DNA of 40,765 nucleotides from Bacteriovoracaceae bacterium (GTDB taxonomy: Bacteria; Bdellovibrionota; Bacteriovoracia; Bacteriovoracales; Bacteriovoracaceae): contig JAOHMI010000016.1 in NCBI GenBank assembly GCA_028101965.1, positions 1-40,765 of the forward strand, read 5' to 3'. The notes beneath the pieces were generated by a model that saw only the letters and a list, made by a program, of their open reading frames with translations, was not told where the DNA came from and ran no database searches. Made by a program: the position numbers and the translations under genes. Below, piece after piece: positions 17,643 to 26,270 of the stretch; the first letter of the stretch is position 1; each line of letters starts with the position of its first letter.

Positions 17643-19052
17643 ATGAAGCATATTTTCTTGCATATATTTTTTATTTTTTTCAACGCAATAATACCAAGCC
17701 AAGACGTTCAAGCTCTCAACTTGGTGGAACCAGATGATATCAAACTCACAGAATGGCAATCCATTAGCACTGACAGCTATAAGCTTTTGCACCAAAATAT
17801 TGATCAAATCGCTCTTGCCCAAAACCCTAGGAATTGCCTAAATATTATTACTAAAAGTCACAATTCTCTAGAACAATTACCCATCGTTGATTATTCATCT
17901 GAGCATTGCTACAAATTCGAAGTTACAGATATGGGTTGGTACGACCTTACTACTTTATTACTACCGCTCTCAAGTCAATCAGTTCAAGATATTCAACTGG
18001 CTTGTGAGTTTTTATTTGGAAAAAAATCCAAAGCACTCTATTACCGAGAAAAAATTATCCCTCAACCGGTTTCTAATGTTTACTCATTAAAAAAAGAACA
18101 AAACATTTCAAATATTTATATAAATAAAGAGAAAAATACTGAAGTAGAAATTAAGAACTTACTCATCAATCAATCAAAACAACTTCACTCAGTTCTATGC
18201 AGTGATTACGAAAGTAAGTTAATTCCTCACTATTTAGGCAAAAAACCTGAAAGGAAGTTTAAATGGCTCCCTATTAAACACAGTGATCAGTTAAAGGTCA
18301 TCACCAATCAGGAAAATTCAAAACTAGAAAATGAATTTAAATTACTAGGCAAAAAAAGTATTTTCCCAAAAAACTTTCAATTAACCGATTTAAAAAAATT
18401 AAAAAATGTTTTGATTTATTTAGACGCTTCTTCAACGCTACAAAAGATTAGATTTCAAAATAAAAAAGGACTTGATCTTGCTTTAGATAGCTTAAAAGGA
18501 TTCCTCCAAATACTTCCCTCTGAAACGAAAGTCTCCATTATAATAACTCCAGTTATTTGGGGCCAAAAAAGTAAAAAAGGTAATACTTATTTAAAAAGAA
18601 TGAATAATGTCTCCATTGATGTGGCAATGACAATTACAGATAAGAAAAACTGGGTACAAATGAAAATGAGTAAAAATCATTTAACTCCATACTCTAAACT
18701 TGCCTATCTTAAAGTAGATACCAATCCTGTCTATTCAAATAAAATGGTCGGTTCTTTTAAACCATCCACAAATTACGATTTTGGAATTTTTATTGGAGAT
18801 GGTGAGTACTGGTCACGTGGAAAAAGTGGTCTCCCAGAGTCAAATAATATTAAGGATGAAATAATCTTTGTTAAAGAAACTGATTTTCCCTTCACCTTTG
18901 CGAGGATAGGGAATAAAAAAGATTACGATCCTTATTTTCAAAATGTTCCAAGGCAGCAAGACAAAATTATTCAAGGTGAAATTTCGTTGGATCCAAAAAT
19001 ATATTTGGAATTAAATAAAATGAAAGATTTACTCAATTTGTCTAAAGACTAA
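17643..19052 (+). CDS. Exported protein of unknown function, 469 aa, with a weak VWA-like segment
   Basis: The N-terminus (MKHIFLHIFFIFFNAIIPSQ) is a signal peptide. The first 230 residues include several cysteines and no recognisable domain. Residues about 257-310 read as strand, D-A-S-S-T loop (LIYLDASSTL), amphipathic helix and strand (TKVSIIIT). This is the layout of a VWA domain start with a MIDAS-like D-x-S-x-T instead of D-x-S-x-S. A later piece, FGIFIGDGEYW, could be the second acidic strand. I treat the VWA assignment as a possibility only. The start at 17643 is set by the signal peptide. No operon partner is close; the next gene starts 84 bases downstream. Confidence 0.7.
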   Translation: MKHIFLHIFFIFFNAIIPSQDVQALNLVEPDDIKLTEWQSISTDSYKLLHQNIDQIALAQNPRNCLNIITKSHNSLEQLPIVDYSSEHCYKFEVTDMGWYDLTTLLLPLSSQSVQDIQLACEFLFGKKSKALYYREKIIPQPVSNVYSLKKEQNISNIYINKEKNTEVEIKNLLINQSKQLHSVLCSDYESKLIPHYLGKKPERKFKWLPIKHSDQLKVITNQENSKLENEFKLLGKKSIFPKNFQLTDLKKLKNVLIYLDASSTLQKIRFQNKKGLDLALDSLKGFLQILPSETKVSIIITPVIWGQKSKKGNTYLKRMNNVSIDVAMTITDKKNWVQMKMSKNHLTPYSKLAYLKVDTNPVYSNKMVGSFKPSTNYDFGIFIGDGEYWSRGKSGLPESNNIKDEIIFVKETDFPFTFARIGNKKDYDPYFQNVPRQQDKIIQGEISLDPKIYLELNKMKDLLNLSKD

Positions 19053-19136
19053 TCATATTTGCAGAAATTATTAATAGATTATCTTCTGAGTTATTTTTCC
19101 TATTTTATAAAAAAAAATAATGGTTATTATTAAAAT

Positions 19137-19682
19137 ATGAAAATAAAATTAACTTCAAGTCATTATCTTTTGATTGCGTTGACCATTAGCTTTTCTGCAT
19201 TTTCCCAGCATGACAATCTTCTCCAAGAGCTACATCAAAATGGGCATGAATATAAATTAGTCGATACAATTTCAGATCCAGATGATGTCTATGAGTGCCC
19301 AGAAAGTTTAGAAATTAAATTAAGTGAAAGCGATCCCAGTTTATATGAAATTGAAGGAGTTGTTGATTTTCAATCTGATCTAAGTGAAAAAGAAAAAATT
19401 AAATCTCGCACCATAAGTGACGATGTGGTTTCCAAGAAAAAAACTAAAATAAAAGCAAATTCCAAGCGTGCGAAAATCATAATCCGTGAAAAGGACAGAG
19501 ACAGTCTTTCTGAAATTATTAAAACGTCACATCGATTAAAGTTTTTAAAAGATAATTATCATGTCATTATTGATAAAAAAGATGAGAATCAAATTAACTT
19601 ATTCTTTAAGTATAAAGACAAAGTAAATAACTCTTCAGCGATATTAGAGTGCCTGTACGAACATAAAACTACTTCAAATTAA
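19137..19682 (+). CDS. Small exported protein of unknown function, 181 aa
   Basis: A signal peptide (HYLLIALTISFSAFSQ, about residues 9-24) is followed by a charged mature region rich in Lys, Glu, Asp and Ser, with two cysteines (CPESLEIKLSES near residue 54, and C173 near the end). Residues about 90-125 are strongly basic (SKKKTKIKANSKRAKIIIREK). No family is recognised. The ATG has no Shine-Dalgarno sequence; TATTAT (19125-19130) lies six bases before it, so the message may be leaderless. The stop overlaps the stop of the convergent glutaminase-like gene by four bases. Confidence 0.65.
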   Translation: MKIKLTSSHYLLIALTISFSAFSQHDNLLQELHQNGHEYKLVDTISDPDDVYECPESLEIKLSESDPSLYEIEGVVDFQSDLSEKEKIKSRTISDDVVSKKKTKIKANSKRAKIIIREKDRDSLSEIIKTSHRLKFLKDNYHVIIDKKDENQINLFFKYKDKVNNSSAILECLYEHKTTSN

Positions 19683-20611
19683 TACCAAACTTGGCGCCAC
19701 TTTTTAAAGGCCTGTTTCCTAGCGGTTTTCAGAATACCACTATGCCATTTCAATGGCCGAACATTTTTGCTTTCCAAGCGATAGAGAGAGTTAGGTCCCC
19801 AAAAGTACATATTAGCATTTAAATGGAAACACCAGTCCGTTTCTTTTTGAGCATCATAGATACTCATTCTATCAATCATTGGGCAGCTATAACGAGGTAT
19901 GCCTTGTTCTTCCCTTAACTTTTCTTGTAAATCTCCTATAAAAACTGTCTCCCAATCAAGTCTACTCAAAGGTTTCTTACTAAAAGCTCGATCAACAAAA
20001 ACTTCTTCTCCATTCACCATAATAATAGGTGCCACATGAAACCACCACTTCTTATCAATTTCTCTACGAAACTTTTTGCTATAAAAAACAAAATTCTTTT
20101 TCGATTTAATTCCTCTTTTTTGATGCATATCATTTGCCCATACATAGGCGCGATTATAACACTGAGATCCTTTCTTTTTTCGGTTGTAAAGAGATTTAAA
20201 AATCTCCATTGTTGTCTCTTCAGGCGTTTCAGTAATAATATTAGTCGGCTCATATCCATACATTGGATCTTTATATTCGCTCTCATCTTCAAGGCTAATA
20301 GAACTAGTTTTCGCTCTAGAATTATCTTCAACAGCTGCACTTATTACCATTTCTGCATTAGCGGTAAGATTTAGAGGATCGGATTCAGTTACTAAAAGCT
20401 TAATTGGTAAATGCTTATTAAGAGCGAAGTGTACTTGTTCTACAAGTTTGTGGTTATTTTTATCTACTTCATAAACTCGGCCATCTTGGATAGACAGAAG
20501 ATCATAGGTAGTTTCACTCTCTTCGATGTCATAAAGATAAGTTTCAAGCTCAACTGCTGAAAATAAATTAAATGATATTATAATCAAACTGAATTGAATA
20601 ACTCTGCTCAA
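19679..20611 (-). CDS. Exported protein-glutaminase-like cysteine hydrolase
   Basis: Residues 1-19 form a signal peptide and residues about 20-140 a possible pro-region. The catalytic core is about 145-225. C151 in CYNRAYVWAN, H192 in KWWFHVAP and D207 in EEVFVDRAFS give the Cys, His and Asp order and local context of bacterial protein-glutaminases (papain/transglutaminase-like deamidases). The family converts protein glutamine to glutamate. The C-terminal part adds CPM (243) and a WCFHLN motif (260-265) that may extend the active-site wall. Start codon is TTG at 20609-20611, chosen because the signal peptide follows it and GGGGGAAG precedes it. It lies downstream of hemW, with a palindromic element between. 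The substrate is unknown; a role on host or prey protein is inference. Confidence 0.65.
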   Translation of the reverse strand: MSRVIQFSLIIISFNLFSAVELETYLYDIEESETTYDLLSIQDGRVYEVDKNNHKLVEQVHFALNKHLPIKLLVTESDPLNLTANAEMVISAAVEDNSRAKTSSISLEDESEYKDPMYGYEPTNIITETPEETTMEIFKSLYNRKKKGSQCYNRAYVWANDMHQKRGIKSKKNFVFYSKKFRREIDKKWWFHVAPIIMVNGEEVFVDRAFSKKPLSRLDWETVFIGDLQEKLREEQGIPRYSCPMIDRMSIYDAQKETDWCFHLNANMYFWGPNSLYRLESKNVRPLKWHSGILKTARKQAFKKWRQVWY

Positions 20612-20648
20612 TGCTTCCCCCTAAATGAATGTCTCAAATAAATACTTA

Positions 20649-20749
20649 TACTAATTCCAGGTAGAAATGTTGGTAGGCGCAAGCTAGAAGCTGTATTCTA
20701 ATACCGCAAGAGCGCAGCAACGACCCAACATTTCTTTATGGGATTGGTA
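20649..20749. repeat. 101-bp long palindromic element between hemW and the glutaminase-like gene
   Basis: AGAAATGTTGG (20663-20673) pairs exactly with CCAACATTTCT (20725-20735). Outside it, TACTAATTCC (20649-20658) pairs with GGGATTGGTA (20740-20749) when G-U pairs are allowed on the plus-strand RNA. Inside, GCGC (20677-20680) can pair with GCGC (20712-20715) and TAGAA (20685-20689) with TTCTA (20696-20700). The inner part is clearly richer in G and C than its surroundings. It could be a REP/MITE-type repeat, a structured small RNA or a processing signal in the hemW transcript. No second copy is seen in this window. Confidence 0.6.
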
Positions 20750-20780
20750 TTACTTTGAATTAAGGAGTTCATAGAAAATT

Positions 20781-21920
20781 TTAGTCTAAATGAAAAGGAA
20801 AAAGTTTGCTGATAAAAGTGTCTAACATTATCCAGCCTCGATAATTGAAAATGAATTTATCATTACCGATTACTCCAAAGCCATCATTGACCCACTGATT
20901 AAAAAGTTTTTCGCTCTCCTTGGAAAGATTATATTGAGCAAGATTGTCACCTAATTGCACACCAATATTACTTCGCAATGAAAGATATAATCTCTCCAAG
21001 CAAAGTTGTTTCTTGTTTAAAATTTCAGTAGTTATCTTATCAAGACTTGAGTTAGACTGATAACGAAGCGCTGTTTCATGACCTTTTTGATACAGAAACC
21101 CCGTCCCTATAGGACCAGCTGCTGCGACAGAATCCATCTTCCAATAAGCTTGATTGTGCATACTTTCAAAACCTGGTATCGCAAAATTACTCACCTCGTA
21201 ATGATTGAACCCATGGCCTTGTAAAACATCAGCAACAAAAAAATATTCTTTTTCAATTAGATCATCTTCAGGCAAAGAGTCAAAAAGTGGATAGTTTTTT
21301 CGAGTTGATAAAATATAAACGCTTAAGTGTTTTGGCTTAAACTGTAATATTTTATTTATCTCCCATTGAATATTTCTTTTTTCTCTTCCTTGAGGTGCTC
21401 CCAAAAGTAAATCAACTGAAAAATTTATGTCACGCTCAAAGAAATAATTTAATAAGTTTTCAACATCTTCAAGACGATGAAATCGATCAAAGAGTGCTAA
21501 ATAATTATCATCAACTGATTGAACCCCACAGGAAAATCTATTAACACCCAGCTTTTGCCACTGATCAAGCTGATTAAAAGTCGCCGTTCCCGGGTCAACC
21601 TCTAAGGTAAACTCACAATTTGCTTTTAATTTCAAAGAACGATCGACCTTATTTGAAAATAATTGAATTCCTTTTTCTCCCCATAGTGAAGGTGTTCCCC
21701 CTCCAATATAAAGAGTTTCCAAGACCCCTAACTGAAAATTATTTTCACTATGAAAATGCTCTAGCTGACTAAATTGATTAATTAGTTTCGAGTTGAAGTT
21801 TTTAGTAGTAATGTCATCGTTTTCACTAGATAATTTGTGTTTATAGAAATCACAGTAATTACATAAGTGCCTACAGTAGGGAAAATGTATATAGAGCGAG
21901 TGTATTTGGTTTTTATTCAC
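20781..21920 (-). CDS. hemW: HemW-type radical SAM protein (heme chaperone)
   Basis: The radical SAM cluster motif Cys-x3-Cys-x2-Cys is at C16, C20 and C23, preceded by YIHFPY and followed by DFY. GGGTPS is at 73-78. The motif HNQAYW (255-260) matches the HNxxYW signature of HemW, which separates these heme-delivering proteins from true coproporphyrinogen oxidases (HemN). The length of 379 aa is typical. The start is GTG at 21918-21920; an in-frame TAA lies directly upstream and the signature is close to the N-terminus, so no earlier start is possible. The ribosome binding site is poor. It is divergent from the M16 peptidase gene, with only 34 bases between the starts. Confidence 0.9.
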   Translation of the reverse strand: MNKNQIHSLYIHFPYCRHLCNYCDFYKHKLSSENDDITTKNFNSKLINQFSQLEHFHSENNFQLGVLETLYIGGGTPSLWGEKGIQLFSNKVDRSLKLKANCEFTLEVDPGTATFNQLDQWQKLGVNRFSCGVQSVDDNYLALFDRFHRLEDVENLLNYFFERDINFSVDLLLGAPQGREKRNIQWEINKILQFKPKHLSVYILSTRKNYPLFDSLPEDDLIEKEYFFVADVLQGHGFNHYEVSNFAIPGFESMHNQAYWKMDSVAAAGPIGTGFLYQKGHETALRYQSNSSLDKITTEILNKKQLCLERLYLSLRSNIGVQLGDNLAQYNLSKESEKLFNQWVNDGFGVIGNDKFIFNYRGWIMLDTFISKLFPFHLD

Positions 21921-21954
21921 TTACACTTGATAAGCTAATTTAAGGATTTGGTAA

Positions 21955-24525
21955 ATGAATATTGAATTAAAAACCCAAAAAAATAATCTACAGACCATTT
22001 TTGTTCACACACCAGAAACTAATGTTGGAAGTGTTCAATTCTGGTTCAAGGCCGGATCTGCACTTGAGAGCAAAGAAAATTCAGGTATAGCGCATTTCCT
22101 AGAACATATGTTCTTTAAAGGGACAAAAAAAAGAAGTAAGAATGTTCCCGCTTATTATGTAGAATCGCTCGGAGCTGAAATCAATGCTTTTACTAGCTTC
22201 GATTATACTTGCTACTACATTAACTTTCCTCAATCAACCATGCTTGAAAATATCGATATTTTATTAGACATGGTTGCAAATGCTCAATTTAAGAAAACAG
22301 AAATCCCTGCAGAGCGAGAAGTGGTTGTTGAAGAATATAATAAAAGTATTGATAGTCCCCGTCAGTTCCAATTTATGGAAATGCAAAAGCAATGCTTCAC
22401 CAGTGGATATGCCCATCCGATTCTTGGAGGACTAAAAACCATTAAATCATTTTCACAAGACCAATTGAAAAAATTTAGAAATCAGTATTACTCCTTATCA
22501 AACTCCTTCCTCCTAATTGCAGGTGATTGTGAAAACAAAGCAAAAATAGAAAAGAAAATCAGTGAGTATAAATTTCCTAAAGGGCAACCAAGTGAAATAA
22601 AACCCTTTATCATGAAGAAAAAACCAACCATTAAGATAATCAAAAAAGATGTCAAGCAAGCGACCTTAATGATTGGATTCCAAGGACACCACTTAGAGCA
22701 TTTAAATGCGCCAGCAGAAGAGTTGGCCATGAATTGTCTTTTCACTGGAGAAACTAGTCCTTTCTACAATAGCCTTGTTGTGGACAAAACTATAGCGACA
22801 AGTATTGCTGGTTCCTCCATGTACTTTAACCATGGTGGAATTCATTTTATCAAAATCAATTGTCCCATTGAGAAGTTAGATGAATGTTTAACCGCTTTTA
22901 ATGATTTACTTAAAACTAATCTGAAAGACTTAGTTGATGAAGAAAATTTAATCAAAATAAAAAATCAATTTATATCTTCTAAAATTTATGAGCAAGAATC
23001 ATTGGAGAGCTATGCTTTCTCCATTGGTCATAGTTATGTTCAATCAAATGACTTAAAAACAGAAGAGAAGTATTTAGATCGAATTAAAACCGTTTCTCTT
23101 GATAAAGTTCATGAAGGTATCAAAAATATATTTTCCCAAACTCATCACCTCAATTTATTAATTTCTGATTCGGATGATGAGTCAACTGCAAAATTAACTA
23201 TTGAAAAATTCTCAGGCCAGTTAAAAAGTAACTTCCCAAATCAAATTAAATCTATTGAGAAAAAATTAAAGTCATCTGTAAGTAAGTATGACTCTTCAAC
23301 TACTTTAACAAAGTTAGCCCCTGAAATAGAATTACTTCATCGATACAATGAGATGACACCAACCTACTCTCTTCATACTTATATGAAAGGGGGATTATCT
23401 CATGAGACACCTAAGAATAATGGACTCTATCAATTAATTTCTCGATGTGTGACTTATGGACATAAGTCAAATAGTTATCAAGATATAAGAAAGGAGCTGG
23501 AATCACTATCCTCTTCTCTCAATGGCTTCTCAGGTAAGAACGCTATTGGTTTAACTCAGCACGGGCTAATTGAAAATTTTGATCGTAGCTTTTTCCACTA
23601 TTCACAAACATTAACTAATCCAGTTTTTGAAGATCAGTTTTTTCAATTAGAAAAAGAACTAATCTTGCGAACCATACAAATTAATGAAACTGAACCAGTA
23701 AAGCAATGTGTCCTTAATTTTAACAATTTGATCTTTAATGGACACGCCTATGAGAGGTCGATGATTGGAACAAAGGAATCTATCCAGAGTATTCAATTAA
23801 AAGATCTTGAGGAAAAATATTTCGAGCGAGTGAATAATTCTAAAATACTTTTCTCATTCTCAGGAATGATGAGTAAAGAAGATCTAATTGAGAAGCTGAC
23901 TCCAATTATTGATAAATTAAAAATACGCTCTGTTGAGAAAATCTCACACTCAAAGCCCAACGTGACAAAAAATCAAAATAAAAATATCGAATTCGACCGA
24001 GAACAAACTCATATAATTATTGGAAAACAATCATATGCCTCCGGACATAAGAATGATTTACTCTTGAGTTTCCTAACAACTTATTTATCTGGGCAAAGCT
24101 CCCCACTCTTTTTAGAGGTTCGTGACCGAATGGGACTATGCTATTCGGTTAATCCAATCCAGCATACGGCGCTTGAAGCAGGCTATTGGGGAATATATAT
24201 TGGATCAGGTTTTGATAAAGCTGATAAGGCCATTGAAGCAATTATGAACATTATAAATAACATTGCAGAAAAAGGATTTTCTAAATCCGAATTTAAACGA
24301 ATAAAAATTATGCTTAAGGGTCAGCATGAATTGAGTTTACAAACGAATGATGATCATATTAATTTTTATTCCATCCCTCTCCTTCATGGATTAGGACTAG
24401 ATTTCGGCCATAAGAGTTTTAATATTATCGATAAAATTCAACTTGAAGATTTAAATAAATTTCTCAAAGGATTTTTAAAAAGTGGTTTTAATCAAGTAAC
24501 GGTTGGTAGAAATCAGGTTAACTAA
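21955..24525 (+). CDS. M16 (pitrilysin-family) metallopeptidase, fused active and inactive halves
   Basis: The inverted zinc motif HxxEH is at 47-51 (HFLEHMFFKGT), and the third ligand should be E126 or E127 in REVVVEEYNK. The protein has 856 aa and four M16-type domains. The first half (about 1-430) has the zinc site. The second half (about 445-855) has a matching start (YMKGGLSHETPKNNGLYQLI) without zinc ligands, and ends with the R/Y substrate motif region SPLFLEVRDRMGLCYSV. This looks like a YmfH/PqqL-type active subunit joined to a catalytically silent partner. No signal peptide is present, so it should act in the cytoplasm unless exported by another route. Its end overlaps the next convergent gene by eight bases. 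Confidence 0.9.
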   Translation: MNIELKTQKNNLQTIFVHTPETNVGSVQFWFKAGSALESKENSGIAHFLEHMFFKGTKKRSKNVPAYYVESLGAEINAFTSFDYTCYYINFPQSTMLENIDILLDMVANAQFKKTEIPAEREVVVEEYNKSIDSPRQFQFMEMQKQCFTSGYAHPILGGLKTIKSFSQDQLKKFRNQYYSLSNSFLLIAGDCENKAKIEKKISEYKFPKGQPSEIKPFIMKKKPTIKIIKKDVKQATLMIGFQGHHLEHLNAPAEELAMNCLFTGETSPFYNSLVVDKTIATSIAGSSMYFNHGGIHFIKINCPIEKLDECLTAFNDLLKTNLKDLVDEENLIKIKNQFISSKIYEQESLESYAFSIGHSYVQSNDLKTEEKYLDRIKTVSLDKVHEGIKNIFSQTHHLNLLISDSDDESTAKLTIEKFSGQLKSNFPNQIKSIEKKLKSSVSKYDSSTTLTKLAPEIELLHRYNEMTPTYSLHTYMKGGLSHETPKNNGLYQLISRCVTYGHKSNSYQDIRKELESLSSSLNGFSGKNAIGLTQHGLIENFDRSFFHYSQTLTNPVFEDQFFQLEKELILRTIQINETEPVKQCVLNFNNLIFNGHAYERSMIGTKESIQSIQLKDLEEKYFERVNNSKILFSFSGMMSKEDLIEKLTPIIDKLKIRSVEKISHSKPNVTKNQNKNIEFDREQTHIIIGKQSYASGHKNDLLLSFLTTYLSGQSSPLFLEVRDRMGLCYSVNPIQHTALEAGYWGIYIGSGFDKADKAIEAIMNIINNIAEKGFSKSEFKRIKIMLKGQHELSLQTNDDHINFYSIPLLHGLGLDFGHKSFNIIDKIQLEDLNKFLKGFLKSGFNQVTVGRNQVN

Positions 24526-25111
24526 CTTTCTTAGATTGATTAGTCGGAAAGCCACGAATAAGAAGTTCTTCATCTTCTAAATCGTTAGAAATATCTAAAA
24601 GAAATTTGTCTTTGTTTTGCTCACCAAAGTTTTCCGCCATAACCGAAAACAATATTGAAACATTATAAAAGCAAGTGGACATTTTATCGAAAAAGGATGG
24701 TACATCAAAACATTGCGGAACAATTTCATTTAGATTTTCGTAAGCCATCTTGCCGACATTTCTGTAGTAGTTAATATCAACAATTTCATTCTTCACAGCT
24801 TTAGAAAAGTAGCCTGAAAGAAACAAAGCACTGTCGCCAATTTCTTGGTAAATTCTTTTCTTTTCCGTTGAAGTCTTATCTTTGGTTTCTAAAAACTTTA
24901 CACCTAAAATTTCTCGAGTAACTTTACCGTCTTTATAATTAAAAAACTCTTCAGATAAAGAAAATTTTTGCAAAACATTACTGGAATAAAAAAGAACTTC
25001 ATTTGGTACAGGAGTTAGGGATTTCTGATTTAATTTCTCTAGCCGTTCGTAAAAAAATCCATTTAATGAACCAACTTCAATTAAATTTGTTTTTTCACTT
25101 TTTTCAGCCAT
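24518..25111 (-). CDS. Conserved protein of unknown function, 197 aa, found in delta-type bacteria
   Basis: The protein has no signal peptide or membrane segment and should be cytoplasmic. Residues about 95-145, with IGDSALFLSGYFSKAVKN and VDINYYRNVGKMAYENL, match my recollection of a conserved family in myxobacteria and relatives (pattern GDtSLFvsGFF...vd..YY..mG..AY). No function is known to me. The gene has a strong extended -10 promoter about 55 bases upstream, and its stop overlaps the M16 gene by eight bases. Nothing in the neighbourhood points to a specific role. Confidence 0.75.
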   Translation of the reverse strand: MAEKSEKTNLIEVGSLNGFFYERLEKLNQKSLTPVPNEVLFYSSNVLQKFSLSEEFFNYKDGKVTREILGVKFLETKDKTSTEKKRIYQEIGDSALFLSGYFSKAVKNEIVDINYYRNVGKMAYENLNEIVPQCFDVPSFFDKMSTCFYNVSILFSVMAENFGEQNKDKFLLDISNDLEDEELLIRGFPTNQSKKVS

Positions 25112-25165
25112 ATCGTGAAGTACTCCTATGTGCTTATAAGACGCAAGTAACGATTATTACTTAAC

Positions 25166-25174
25166 ATTATAGCA
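25166..25174 (-). promoter_or_regulatory. Extended -10 promoter for the 197-aa conserved gene
   Basis: The minus strand reads TGCTATAAT: a perfect TATAAT (25166-25171) with the TGn extension (25172-25174). It lies 54 bases before the ATG at 25111. No recognisable -35 is present, which is normal for extended -10 promoters. A ribosome binding site (TAGGAG) follows in the leader. Confidence 0.55.
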
Positions 25175-25266
25175 CGGTTTTAACACAGGCCCCTAAAAGG
25201 CAGTTTTTTCCGTTACTTAGCTATATTAGGAATTTAGTCATTGGCTGATTAATGGAATGAATATTA

Positions 25267-25370
25267 ACCGGGTGACTATAATGGTGAAAATTGAAATTTC
25301 AAATATTTATCAATTTAAACTTCTAATCATTTTGATAACTTAAAAGCTATCACCACCGTTGTCACCCGGT
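25267..25370. mobile_element. MITE-like 104-bp element with inverted ends and TA duplication
   Basis: In the 378-base gene-free gap 25112-25489, ACCGGGTGAC (25267-25276) is perfectly repeated inverted as GTCACCCGGT (25361-25370). Both ends are flanked by TA (25265-25266, 25371-25372), the target duplication of IS630/Tc1-type transposons. A second, inner pair, TGGTGA (25282-25287) and TCACCA (25350-25355), continues the dyad after symmetric five-base interruptions. The centre is AT-rich with no ORF. The 10-mer AATGAATATT also occurs on both sides (25256-25265, 25375-25384). A non-coding mobile element is the best reading; a large operator or RNA hairpin is the alternative. Confidence 0.5.
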
Positions 25371-25489
25371 TAGTAATGAATATTGCCTCTTGTCCTATAA
25401 GCTATTGTAAATTTAATAAGCTAACTTGGTCTAAGCATTATCCTATGAAATAGAAGATACATTAAAAATTTTCATTCAAAGGACTATTT

Positions 25490-25816
25490 ATGAAATATAA
25501 TGTGTTTATTTTAACTGGGTTATTAAGTTTAACTTCAATGAGCTTAGGCATTGCAGGGGAAAGAGCAAATTGCAAAAAAATAATTAAGAGACTTATTAAC
25601 ACCAAATTCCCTGGTTCAAAAATTGTGGACATTATTCATCACGAAAGTCTTCATACCCATCCAGTTACCCATACCTATCAAGGGGCCGTAAAAGTTAATC
25701 ACGAGCAAAAAGCTGAAATCTACTATCTAACTTTTGAGGGTGAAGGGAATAAACATGAAGGAAAAGATTGCGAAGCCTCTGTTAACTTTTATGGAAACAT
25801 GAATAAGCAATATTAA
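25490..25816 (+). CDS. Small exported protein of unknown function, 108 aa
   Basis: The signal peptide is MKYNVFILTGLLSLTSMSLG with a cleavage site near AGERA. The mature part of about 84 residues has two cysteines (in NCKK and KDCEA), and a His-rich stretch (IIHHESLHTHPVTHTYQG) that could bind metal. The piece Y-Q-G-A-V-K-V-N followed by I-Y-Y-L resembles Y-V-G-V-V-Q-V-H followed by L-Y-Y-Q in the convergent neighbour, so the two may be distant relatives. A good ribosome binding site (AAAGGA) lies before the ATG. No family recognised. Confidence 0.7.
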   Translation: MKYNVFILTGLLSLTSMSLGIAGERANCKKIIKRLINTKFPGSKIVDIIHHESLHTHPVTHTYQGAVKVNHEQKAEIYYLTFEGEGNKHEGKDCEASVNFYGNMNKQY

Positions 25817-25838
25817 TCATTAAATGATAAATAAACTT

Positions 25839-26270
25839 TTATTCATTTCTTCCATGAAAATCTTTGATGTTTGAAATATAAAGCGCCATTTCTTCAGTGG
25901 TAAATTCTTTGTTCTTATCCCATCCAAAATCCACAATATTTTCTTCAAAAACTAACTCTGGAGAAACTTTTCTGCCTTTACCAATTTGATAGTAGAGCAT
26001 TTGATCTTCGTCGTAATGAACTTGCACTACACCGACATATTTTTTGGTAGGTTTTTTCCCTGTAATCTCTTTAAAGATGTTTTTACCTTTTACTTTTTTG
26101 GTTACACCAACTGAATGAGGCATTTCACCAGTTTGATATCTTTTTAAAGCATCTTTTTTTATGCACTTGATTGCTTGTTTATAATTTTTAACTTTGCAGA
26201 CTGTTTTTGCAAAAGATGTACTCGTCGAAATTGAAAACACTGCGGTAAGTAAGATAAATAAATTTTTCAT
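25839..26270 (-). CDS. Small exported protein of unknown function, 143 aa
   Basis: A signal peptide (MKNLFILLTAVFSISTSTSF, cleavage after AKT or nearby) is followed by a basic mature domain with two cysteines (VCKV, KCIK). The core segment KYVGVVQVHYDEDQMLYYQ recalls the neighbouring 108-aa protein. No further homology is recognised. The gene converges with that neighbour with 22 bases between the stops; only short AT-rich dyads lie there. Confidence 0.7.
   Translation of the reverse strand: MKNLFILLTAVFSISTSTSFAKTVCKVKNYKQAIKCIKKDALKRYQTGEMPHSVGVTKKVKGKNIFKEITGKKPTKKYVGVVQVHYDEDQMLYYQIGKGRKVSPELVFEENIVDFGWDKNKEFTTEEMALYISNIKDFHGRNE

Noticed and set aside
20663-20735. Integron attC site
   Set aside because: The arms GTTGG...CCAAC are in the reverse order to the attC core sites on both strands, and there is no integrase or gene cassette nearby.
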